From Eubacterium sp. (GTDB lineage: Bacteria; Bacillota; Clostridia; Oscillospirales; Acutalibacteraceae): a DNA stretch of 6,904 nucleotides. The stretch covers positions 1 through 6,904 of the forward strand of contig JAIDJS010000139.1 in NCBI GenBank assembly GCA_029052085.1, written 5' to 3'. Numbering within the stretch: the stretch's first letter is position 1; each line of letters starts with the position of its first letter. The position numbers and the translations under genes are program-made. The notes beneath the pieces are model-generated. The model had not been told where the DNA came from. It did no database searches and was given only the letters and a program-made list of their open reading frames with translations. Below are positions 1 through 5,073 of this stretch, piece by piece.

Positions 1-1179
1 AAACGAATTCCCGTCCTCAGCCATTCCCGAAACTATGATGTTATACAGGCAGCGGTCCATTATGTCTGCATATTTGGAATCAAAATCAGCCTGAAGCATT
101 CTTCTTGCAAAGAAAACAAGCCCTATTGAAGCGCAGGTTTCAGCATACGCAAGGTCATTCGGCAGATCATAAGCAAATGTAAAGGCTTCACCGTCTTTGG
201 TTGAGCCGATTCCTCCGGTAATATACATTTTCTTTTCGGTAATATCATTAAAAAGCGTTTTGCAGCTATTGAAAAGCTCCTCATCGTTTGTATATCTTGC
301 AACATCTGCCATTCCGCTGTAAAGATAAACGGCTCTTACAGCGTGCCCTGCCGCTTCTTTTTGCTCTCTTACGGGAAGATGTGCCTGATTGTAAAAATAA
401 TTCAGTTTGATTTCGCTGTTTATGTTATGTTCAATGTCAAAGTAATAGGGTTTTGTTCCTCTTCTGTCTATAAAAAGTTTTGCAAGATTTAAATATTTTT
501 CAATTCCTGTTGCTTCGTATAGTTTTACAAGTGCCATTTCTGCTATTTCATGTCCGCCGTAGCCTGCTTTGCCGTTTTCTCCGAATTCCGTGCAAAGCAA
601 ATCAGCGAATCGGCAGGCAGTGTTCAAAATCCTGTTTTTGCCTGTTGTATTATAATAAGCAACAGCAGCTTCGGCAAGGTGTCCAAAGCAGTAAAGCTCA
701 TGATGATCTCTTAAGTTTGTAAAGGCTTTTTCGGGATTGTTTATTGTGTAGAAAGAATTTATATATCCGTTTTCGGCTTGCGCATTGCAGATAAGTTCTA
801 TGGCTTTGTCCGCCAATGCTTCAAGCTTACTGTCCGCAGTATTCTGAAGAGAATAGGCAACGGCTTCAATCCATTTGTATAAATCCGAATCCTGAAAAAT
901 CCAGCCGTAAAATGAGCTTTCATCTTTTTTTCCTGGTTTATAATACCATTCATTTGTTGGAAAAATCGGTGTTGCAATTCCTTTTTTTCTTTGCTCAATA
1001 CATTCTGCTGCAAGGCGCAGATTTCTGATTGAATAGCTTGGCTCTGCATTTTCTATTTTATCGTTAAGAGCTTTCCATTGATAAGGTATAACCTCTGTTC
1101 TTACAATTTCAGCCTTATCTTTCCAGAATTTATCTGTTATTTTCACGTTATTATTTAAAATAGGTTTAGAATATTTCAT
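1..1179 (-). CDS. GH127 beta-L-arabinofuranosidase (DUF1680 family), 3' part missing
   Basis: Predicted retaining glycosidase that removes terminal beta-L-arabinofuranose from plant arabinosides. The frame is open for 393 codons and leaves the window; family members are about 640-660 residues, so roughly 60% is present. Family signatures seen are HHELYCFGHLAEAAVAYY (159-176), GGHEIAEMALVKLYEATG (208-225), PVREQKEAAGHAVRA (269-283) and YITGGIGSTKDGEAF (319-333). In the characterised member HypBA1, Glu322 is the acid/base and Glu338, Cys340, Cys417 and Cys418 bind zinc, with Cys417 the nucleophile. Here E331, E347 and C349 fall at exactly the same spacing; the Cys pair, expected near 426-427, is outside the window. 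There is no signal peptide, so it should act in the cytoplasm on imported oligosaccharides. The ATG at 1179 is chosen because GGAGG (1191-1187) precedes it. It is transcribed alone at its 5' end. Family call is firm; the exact substrate is not. Confidence 0.93.
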   Translation of the reverse strand, partial: MKYSKPILNNNVKITDKFWKDKAEIVRTEVIPYQWKALNDKIENAEPSYSIRNLRLAAECIEQRKKGIATPIFPTNEWYYKPGKKDESSFYGWIFQDSDLYKWIEAVAYSLQNTADSKLEALADKAIELICNAQAENGYINSFYTINNPEKAFTNLRDHHELYCFGHLAEAAVAYYNTTGKNRILNTACRFADLLCTEFGENGKAGYGGHEIAEMALVKLYEATGIEKYLNLAKLFIDRRGTKPYYFDIEHNINSEIKLNYFYNQAHLPVREQKEAAGHAVRAVYLYSGMADVARYTNDEELFNSCKTLFNDITEKKMYITGGIGSTKDGEAFTFAYDLPNDLAYAETCASIGLVFFARRMLQADFDSKYADIMDRCLYNIIVSGMAEDGNSF

Positions 1180-1206
1180 ATAGCAACCTCCGTCTATGCA
1201 AAATAA

Positions 1207-1235
1207 ATTATATTACAAGCTGTCTGTAAAGTAAA
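1207..1235 (-). promoter_or_regulatory. Sigma-A-type promoter of the GH127 gene
   Basis: On the minus strand, a perfect TATAAT (-10, 1212-1207) lies 17 bases from TTTACT (-35, 1235-1230, four of six matches to TTGACA). Transcription would start near 1200, leaving a leader of about 20 bases that contains the GGAGG ribosome binding site. It lies just after the terminator of the gene upstream, so the glycosidase should be transcribed on its own. Confidence 0.65.
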
Positions 1236-1249
1236 TATTATATCAAATG

Positions 1250-1276
1250 AAAAACACCTCAGATATTCTGAGGTGT
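1250..1276 (-). terminator. Intrinsic terminator of the small membrane protein gene
   Basis: A perfect 10-bp stem (1254-1263 with 1267-1276, sequence ACACCTCAGA and its complement) closes a 3-base loop. On the minus strand it is followed at once by a short T run (TTTTT, then CATTT). It sits about 10 bases after the stop codon of the 99-residue gene and just before the GH127 promoter, separating the two units. On the plus strand no T run follows directly, so it should work mainly in the minus direction. Confidence 0.8.
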
Positions 1277-1286
1277 CTGCTGTTTT

Positions 1287-1586
1287 TTATGCTGCCAAAT
1301 CATAATTGTTTATTCGTATTCCTTTTACAGCTTTGTTTCTTTTGCTCATTCGTTCGTTATGTCTTTTTTGAAAGCTTTGTTCTTTTTTTCTGCGGTTTTC
1401 TTTGTTTTCTTTGATAAGAAAAAAAGCAGAAAAGACAGCAAAATAAATTAATATTTCTGCAATAAATATGATTCTCATTTGTATGCCGGTTAAGTTGCTG
1501 AAAAGATGAAACGGAAGTGTCATTGCCCCGTATCCGACGATTATGGCTGCAATTGAGATTATTGCGTTGCTGAAAAATTTTTTCAT
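1287..1586 (-). CDS. Small two-helix membrane protein of unknown function
   Basis: A 99-residue protein I do not recognise. It has two hydrophobic segments, about residues 7-29 and 37-57, joined by a short loop (HLFSNLTGIQMR). A strongly basic C-terminal tail follows (about 58-92, rich in Lys, Arg and Glu, for example KENKENRRKKEQ). The charge pattern suggests a hairpin in the membrane with both ends in the cytoplasm. The gene looks real: a near-perfect AAGGAGG (1601-1595) stands 8 bases before the ATG, a terminator follows the stop, and a possible promoter precedes it. It lies between the MocR-type regulator and the GH127 gene on the same strand but appears to be its own transcription unit. 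No catalytic motif is visible, so no function is proposed. Confidence 0.75.
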   Translation of the reverse strand: MKKFFSNAIISIAAIIVGYGAMTLPFHLFSNLTGIQMRIIFIAEILIYFAVFSAFFLIKENKENRRKKEQSFQKRHNERMSKRNKAVKGIRINNYDLAA

Positions 1587-1628
1587 TTTGAATTCCTCCT
1601 TGAATTTCTGTTTATTGATTACAATATT

Positions 1629-1656
1629 ATTTTATCAAAAGGAATTTCATTTGCAA
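1629..1656 (-). promoter_or_regulatory. Possible promoter of the small membrane protein gene
   Basis: On the minus strand, TTGCAA (-35, 1656-1651) and TAAAAT (-10, 1634-1629) are separated by 16 bases. Transcription would start near 1622, about 35 bases before the ATG at 1586. Both boxes are imperfect and the region is AT-rich, so this is a modest prediction. It fits the 122-base gap after the regulator gene. Confidence 0.4.
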
Positions 1657-1658
1657 TA

Positions 1659-1670
1659 GCCTCAAGAGGC
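1659..1670. repeat. Short GC-rich inverted repeat upstream of the small membrane protein gene
   Basis: GCCTC and GAGGC are separated by two bases, forming a 12-base dyad in an otherwise AT-rich gap. It lies directly upstream of the possible -35 box of the small membrane protein gene, where an operator could sit. The 2-base loop and the lack of a T run make it a poor terminator for the regulator gene that ends at 1709. Its role is unknown. Confidence 0.35.
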
Positions 1671-1708
1671 ATGGTCCAAAAATATGTACTGTCAAAGCGA
1701 ATTTTTTT

Positions 1709-2968
1709 TTAAAATATTGCTTTTTTTAAAGCTTTTATAGCTGAATGGAACATATTTTGCTGAATCGCACTTGTATTCAAAACGATTTTCAGTATTCCGT
1801 TTTCATAGCTTTCAATCAGAACCGATATACCGTTTTCTTCAAATATATCCGTTGTTTTGCAGAATGGAATGCGCATAATGATTTTTAGTGCATTTTCGCT
1901 TATTTCTATTTCTGCATTTTTAAATTCTTCTGAAAGCAGTTCGGCGAAGGCTTTCGTTTTTGTTGTATAAAATCTTCTTGTTTTTCGTATCTGTGCTTTG
2001 AGATGTCCATCTCTTATATATTGTGAAAGGGCAATCTGCTCTGTTTTTCCTGCCGTTTGATTATATCGGTATATCTGTTTTTTGTATTTATCGGCAAGTT
2101 CTTCAGTAAGCACCATAAAGCTTATTCTTATAGATGGTAAAAGTAAGTTTGAAAAGGAGCTTATGTAAACAACATTTTCTCCTCCTGCAAGAGCGTGAAG
2201 TGATGGCGTCGGCGTGCTGTTGTACTGGAAATCACTTTCGTAATCGTCCTCTATGATCAGGCTGTTCATTTCAGATGAATGCTCAACAAGCTCAATTCTT
2301 CGCTTATTGGGCATAATATCTCCTGTTTCGTTCATATGTGACGGCGAAACATAAATGATTCCGGCATCCTTGAATCTGTATTTGACATCAAAGCCGTAAT
2401 CTTTAAAAAGGTTTGCTCCCTGAACAAAGCTTTTGTCCGGGAAAGAAACCGTATCCTTAGGATTTATAAGGGAACATAGAATTGCAAGCAGACTCTGGTG
2501 CCCTGCGCCGATAACGATTCTGTCAGGCGAGGATATAACATTTCGCTTCTCCCTGATATAATCGGAAAGAACATCCCTAAGCTCGTATTCGCCCTGTGCT
2601 TCGCCGTAGCTTAAAAGCTTTTCGTCCTGCCTTAAAGCGTTTTTCATATATTTTCGCCAAAGGCTGAATTCAAAGCTGTTTTTATCTGCACTGCCGCTTT
2701 TTAAATCGTATATAATATTGCTTTTGCCCGTCTGCGTGATTTTGTCTGCTTCCTTTGCTTTTCTGTAGGCGATGTAGTATCCGCTTTGCGGTTCGCTGAT
2801 AATAAATCCGTCTGCCGCAAGGGCAAAGTAAGCATTCTGAACGGTTGTTCGGCTGACTCCGTAAATCATTGCTGCCTTTCTTATAGAAGGTAGCTTTGCT
2901 CCGGGCAGCAATTGTCCGGAAACGATTTCTTTTCTTATTCTATTATATAATTCATCATATTTGCTCAT
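1709..2968 (-). CDS. MocR/PdxR-type transcription regulator (GntR winged helix plus aminotransferase-fold domain) lacking the PLP lysine
   Basis: A 419-residue DNA-binding regulator. Residues 1-70 form a GntR-type winged helix (GAKLPSIRKAAMIYGVSRTTV, then FALAADGFIISEPQSGYYI, read in two parts). Residues about 88-419 match a fold-type I aminotransferase domain. IIEDDYESDFQY (238-249) keeps the Asp241 and Tyr243 that contact the PLP ring in relatives such as GabR. The usual lysine motif FSKxxxPxxR reads FSNLLLPSIR (272-281), so the Schiff-base lysine is Asn274 (codon AAC at 2149-2147). The usual SHQ[FY]PTG reads SHMNETG (210-216), and the Arg expected in the C-terminal LRL motif appears to be Lys394. 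It is divergent from a B6 kinase operon, the position PdxR-type regulators take, so control of that operon is inferred. The ATG at 2968 has AAGG (2980-2977) 8 bases upstream. It may sense PLP without a covalent bond, sense another ligand, or be constitutive. Confidence 0.9.
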   Translation of the reverse strand: MSKYDELYNRIRKEIVSGQLLPGAKLPSIRKAAMIYGVSRTTVQNAYFALAADGFIISEPQSGYYIAYRKAKEADKITQTGKSNIIYDLKSGSADKNSFEFSLWRKYMKNALRQDEKLLSYGEAQGEYELRDVLSDYIREKRNVISSPDRIVIGAGHQSLLAILCSLINPKDTVSFPDKSFVQGANLFKDYGFDVKYRFKDAGIIYVSPSHMNETGDIMPNKRRIELVEHSSEMNSLIIEDDYESDFQYNSTPTPSLHALAGGENVVYISSFSNLLLPSIRISFMVLTEELADKYKKQIYRYNQTAGKTEQIALSQYIRDGHLKAQIRKTRRFYTTKTKAFAELLSEEFKNAEIEISENALKIIMRIPFCKTTDIFEENGISVLIESYENGILKIVLNTSAIQQNMFHSAIKALKKAIF

Positions 2969-3021
2969 AAACTGTACCTTAAAAAATAGCTGAAATTGCG
3001 TATATAATTAGTGCCGATAGT

Positions 3022-3050
3022 ATTATATAATAACATTGTCAATTAATCAA
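3022..3050 (-). promoter_or_regulatory. Promoter of the MocR-type regulator gene
   Basis: On the minus strand, TTGATT (-35, 3050-3045) and a perfect TATAAT (-10, 3027-3022) are 17 bases apart. Transcription would start near 3015, giving a leader of about 47 bases before the ATG at 2968. The -10 box shares bases with the plus-strand -10 of the kinase operon because ATTATATAAT (3022-3031) is a perfect palindrome. The -35 box lies inside the 3036-3053 palindrome, which would suit autorepression. Confidence 0.55.
3026..3031 (+). promoter_or_regulatory. -10 box of the B6 kinase operon promoter
   Basis: A perfect TATAAT lies 35 bases before the kinase start codon, with a predicted start point near 3038. 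I find no good -35 at 16-18 bases upstream (bases 3003-3008 read tataat). A strong -10 with a weak -35 is typical of promoters that need an activator, and MocR-type proteins often activate the divergent target. That role is inferred. Confidence 0.45.
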
Positions 3051-3053
3051 CAA
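3036..3053. promoter_or_regulatory. Candidate operator, 18-bp imperfect palindrome
   Basis: TTGTnnATTAATnnACAA reads the same on both strands at 14 of 18 positions. It lies between the kinase operon -10 box and its ribosome binding site, over the expected plus-strand start point and over the minus-strand -35 box. A protein bound here could block both promoters. The MocR-type regulator next door is the natural candidate, but many MocR proteins bind direct repeats, so the assignment is open. AT-richness raises the chance of coincidence. Confidence 0.4.
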
Positions 3054-3066
3054 GGAATTGAATCAT

Positions 3067-3861
3067 ATGAAAAAATGCGTATTAATAAATGATTTATCAG
3101 GCTTCGGCAAATGCTCCCTTGGAGTGGGTATTCCGATTATTTCTGTTTTGGGAATAGAGGCACATCCGATGCCGACGGCTGTTCTTTCCGCTCAGACGGG
3201 CTACAGCAGCTATGAAAAGGTTGATTTAACTGAATATATGCCATTGTTTTTTAATGAATGGAATAAGCTTGGTTTTAGGTTTGATGGAATCCTGACTGGG
3301 TATTTTTCTGCGGAAAAGCAGGTTGAGGCAGCGGCTGATTTTGCAAAAAACGCAGATGCGCTTCTTCTTGTCGATCCCGTTATGGGCGATGATGGACAAA
3401 GATATGATGGATTTACGGATTCTCTTTGTGAAAAGATTAAGGCTCTTGCTTTGTCCGCTGATATTATAACGCCGAATGCTACCGAGCTTTATCTGTTAAC
3501 AGGGGAAAGGGATATTCAAAAAGGCGCTGAAATTCTGCTTTCAAACGGCGTTAAATCTGTTGTTGTAACCGGAATAAAGAAGAATAATAAAATCGGAAAT
3601 GCCGTTTTTGAGAAGAATAACTGCAAGGAATTTTATTCTGATTATTCTGAGGGTGTCAGCTATTCCGGAACAGGAGATATGCTGGCTTCAATCGTTATGG
3701 GAAAGGTGCTTTCGGGAAGTGATGTTTTCAGTGCTGTTAAAACAGCAACAGAATTTATTTCGCTTGTGATTGCAAATTCAGATGTTCAGAACCGAAATGA
3801 TGGTATTGATTTTGAAAAATATTTGTACAGATTAGGTTGTGATAATAATGAAAAAGAATAA
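3067..3861 (+). CDS. pdxK: Pyridoxal/pyridoxamine kinase (PdxK/PdxY type, PfkB superfamily)
   Basis: Cytoplasmic ATP-dependent kinase that phosphorylates B6 vitamers (pyridoxal, pyridoxine, pyridoxamine) to their 5'-phosphates in the salvage pathway. The 264-residue protein has the full family pattern: INDLSGFGKCSL near the start (7-18), MPTAVLSAQTGYSSYE (35-50), the DGILTGYFSAEKQ stretch (73-85), VDPVMGDDG (102-110), TPNATE (135-140) and the catalytic anion-hole motif SGTGD (200-204), with Asp204 as the expected base. The ATG at 3067 is preferred over an in-frame TTG at 3058 because AAGGAA (3052-3057) ends 9 bases before the ATG and directly touches the TTG. The 3' end overlaps the transporter gene by 14 bases, so the two should be translated together. 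Kinase family is clear; the symbol reflects role, as pdxK and pdxY types are hard to separate by eye. Confidence 0.92.
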   Translation: MKKCVLINDLSGFGKCSLGVGIPIISVLGIEAHPMPTAVLSAQTGYSSYEKVDLTEYMPLFFNEWNKLGFRFDGILTGYFSAEKQVEAAADFAKNADALLLVDPVMGDDGQRYDGFTDSLCEKIKALALSADIITPNATELYLLTGERDIQKGAEILLSNGVKSVVVTGIKKNNKIGNAVFEKNNCKEFYSDYSEGVSYSGTGDMLASIVMGKVLSGSDVFSAVKTATEFISLVIANSDVQNRNDGIDFEKYLYRLGCDNNEKE

Positions 3862-4408
3862 AATACTGCTATTAACGACAACGGCGCTGTTTACTGCTCT
3901 GGTAACTGTCGGAACGGCGGTAATTCAAATTCCTGTAGGAAACGGATATGCTCATTTCGGAGATTCAATGATTTATCTTGCTTCGTGTATATTGCCGGGT
4001 CCCTGTGCAGTATTTGCTGCATCAGTCGGTGCCGCAGCTGCGGATCTTGCAACCGGCTTTGCAGTCTATGCACCTGCTACAGCGGTTATTAAAGCGCTTA
4101 ATGCACTTCCGTTTTTACTGATGCGTATTTACTTGAAAAAGAAGAAAAAAGATGATAAAATACTGAACTGGCAGATATGCCTTATGCTTGTTCCTACAAC
4201 ACTTGTAACAATCTTCGGTTATCTTATTGCAGAATATATAATGTTCGGTCAGGAGTTTGCCTTGGTTTCTGCTTTTACAGGCGGCTGGCTTCAGCCGGGC
4301 GGAAGTCTTGCGGTTTTTCTTATTCTTGCTGCTGCTCTTGATAAAATAGGCTTCAAAAAGAAGGTTACATCTCAATTACCAATCAGAAAAAGGAGTAATA
4401 TCATATGA
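3848..4408 (+). CDS. ECF transporter S component, predicted vitamin B6 (pyridoxine) uptake
   Basis: Integral membrane substrate-binding subunit of an energy-coupling factor (ECF) transporter. The 186 residues contain about five to six hydrophobic segments (roughly 7-29, 41-60, 62-82, 84-95, 108-132 and 150-166). The first carries an AxxxA motif (A13-L-F-T-A17), the type used by S components to dock onto EcfT. GYAHFGDSMIYLASCILPGP (33-52) and YAPATAVIKAL (74-84) match the riboflavin-transporter-like S family (PF07155 type). No EcfA or EcfT gene is nearby, so it should share a general module encoded elsewhere (group II). B6 specificity is inferred only from the overlapping kinase gene; predicted pyridoxine S components PdxU and PdxU2 are known by such context. 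The ATG at 3848 is preferred over GTG at 3839 because AGG (3834-3836) is too close to the GTG. The basic C-terminal tail is coded across the ribosome binding site of the next gene. Confidence 0.85.
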   Translation: MKKNKILLLTTTALFTALVTVGTAVIQIPVGNGYAHFGDSMIYLASCILPGPCAVFAASVGAAAADLATGFAVYAPATAVIKALNALPFLLMRIYLKKKKKDDKILNWQICLMLVPTTLVTIFGYLIAEYIMFGQEFALVSAFTGGWLQPGGSLAVFLILAAALDKIGFKKKVTSQLPIRKRSNII

Positions 4409-5019
4409 AAACAGATATTGTTTACAGACTCGGAGAAGGCGTTTATCTTAATATAACAAATAAGTGTCCGTGCCGCTGTGCTTTCTGTATCCGTTCACAG
4501 GGGGAAGCAGTGGGTGATGCAGAACGGCTTTGGTTTGATACGGAGCCAACACTTGATGAGATTAAATCTGCAATTGATGCATTTGATTTCAGCGGTGTTG
4601 AAGAGGTTGTTTTCTGCGGCTACGGCGAACCGACAAATGCGTATGACAATCTTCTTTCAACAGCAAAATATATGAGGGAAACCCATCCGGATATAAAAAT
4701 CAGATTAAATACAAACGGACTTTCGGATTTGATTAACGAAAAGCCGACTGCAAGAGAGCTATGCTCCGTGCTGGACAGTATTTCTGTTTCTCTTAATGAT
4801 ACTACATCCGAAAAGTATGATAAGATAACCAGAAATATCTATCCGGGAATTGCTTTTGATGCAATGCTTGATTTTACAAAAGAATGTGTTAAATACTGTA
4901 ATGATGTTCGTATGACCGTTGTAGATGTTATTCCAAAGGAAGATATTGAAGCTTCACGAACAATCTGCGAAAGCTGCGGTGCAAAGTTCCGTGTTCGTTC
5001 GTTTGCAAAGGGTCAATAA
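4405..5019 (+). CDS. Radical SAM protein, TatD-linked family
   Basis: A 204-residue radical SAM enzyme of unknown reaction. The 4Fe-4S site is CX3CX2C (C21, C25, C28 in CPCRCAFC, with C23 extra). GYGEPT (72-77) is the SAM-amino-group-binding GGEP-like motif, and IRLNTNGLSDLIN (about 99-111) and SVSLNDTTSEKYDKITR (about 127-143) follow. These match the short radical SAM family usually found beside, or fused to, TatD-type nucleases (TIGR04038 type); length is usual for it. Near the C-terminus a CESC pair (C188, C191) could bind metal or a cluster, though I cannot tell whether it is conserved. Its ATG overlaps the transporter stop by four bases (ATGA), and AAGGAG (4390-4395) sits 9 bases upstream, so it is translationally coupled to the B6 genes. 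No tatD lies in the window; a two-way terminator follows. A link to B6 is inference from position only. Confidence 0.88.
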   Translation: MKTDIVYRLGEGVYLNITNKCPCRCAFCIRSQGEAVGDAERLWFDTEPTLDEIKSAIDAFDFSGVEEVVFCGYGEPTNAYDNLLSTAKYMRETHPDIKIRLNTNGLSDLINEKPTARELCSVLDSISVSLNDTTSEKYDKITRNIYPGIAFDAMLDFTKECVKYCNDVRMTVVDVIPKEDIEASRTICESCGAKFRVRSFAKGQ

Positions 5020-5030
5020 AACGGTAAAAT

Positions 5031-5061
5031 AAAAGACTTGTTCGTTTGAACAAGTCTTTTT
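5031..5061. terminator. Bidirectional intrinsic terminator between convergent operons
   Basis: A perfect 13-bp stem (5031-5043 with 5048-5060, core AAGACTTGTTC) encloses the loop GTTT. On the plus strand it ends in TTTTT, 11 bases after the radical SAM stop. On the minus strand the stem ends in TTTT followed by ATTTT, just after the coiled-coil gene stop at 5074. It can therefore end both converging transcripts. Confidence 0.92.
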
Positions 5062-5073
5062 CATATGTTGATG

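Noticed and set aside
480..1049. Open frames of 70-83 codons on both strands (480-722 plus, 816-1028 plus, 798-1049 minus), and 123-305 minus
   Set aside because: All lie inside the continuous 393-codon GH127 frame, which has clear family motifs and a ribosome binding site; these others show no recognisable domain.
1659..1710. Inverted repeat at 1659-1670 and the T-rich run at 1702-1710 as a terminator of the regulator gene
   Set aside because: The stem is only five base pairs with a two-base loop and has no T run after it on the minus strand; the T-rich run is on the plus strand, where no gene ends.
3058..3066. TTG at 3058 as the kinase start (adds three residues)
   Set aside because: The AAGGAA ribosome binding site at 3052-3057 touches it directly, whereas the ATG at 3067 has a normal 9-base spacing and fits the family N-terminus.
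2969..3066. Riboswitch or tRNA/T-box leader ahead of the B6 operon
   Set aside because: The predicted leader is only about 30 bases, with no room for an aptamer, and no stem plus T run is present.
3839..3847. GTG at 3839 as the S component start (adds three residues)
   Set aside because: The only upstream purine-rich site (AGG at 3834-3836) is two bases away from it; the ATG at 3848 is better placed.
3891..4675. Frames of 60-86 codons overlapping the S component and radical SAM genes (3891-4073 minus, 4115-4375 minus, 4478-4675 plus)
   Set aside because: Each is covered by a gene with convincing family motifs; none has a ribosome binding site or domain of its own that I can see.
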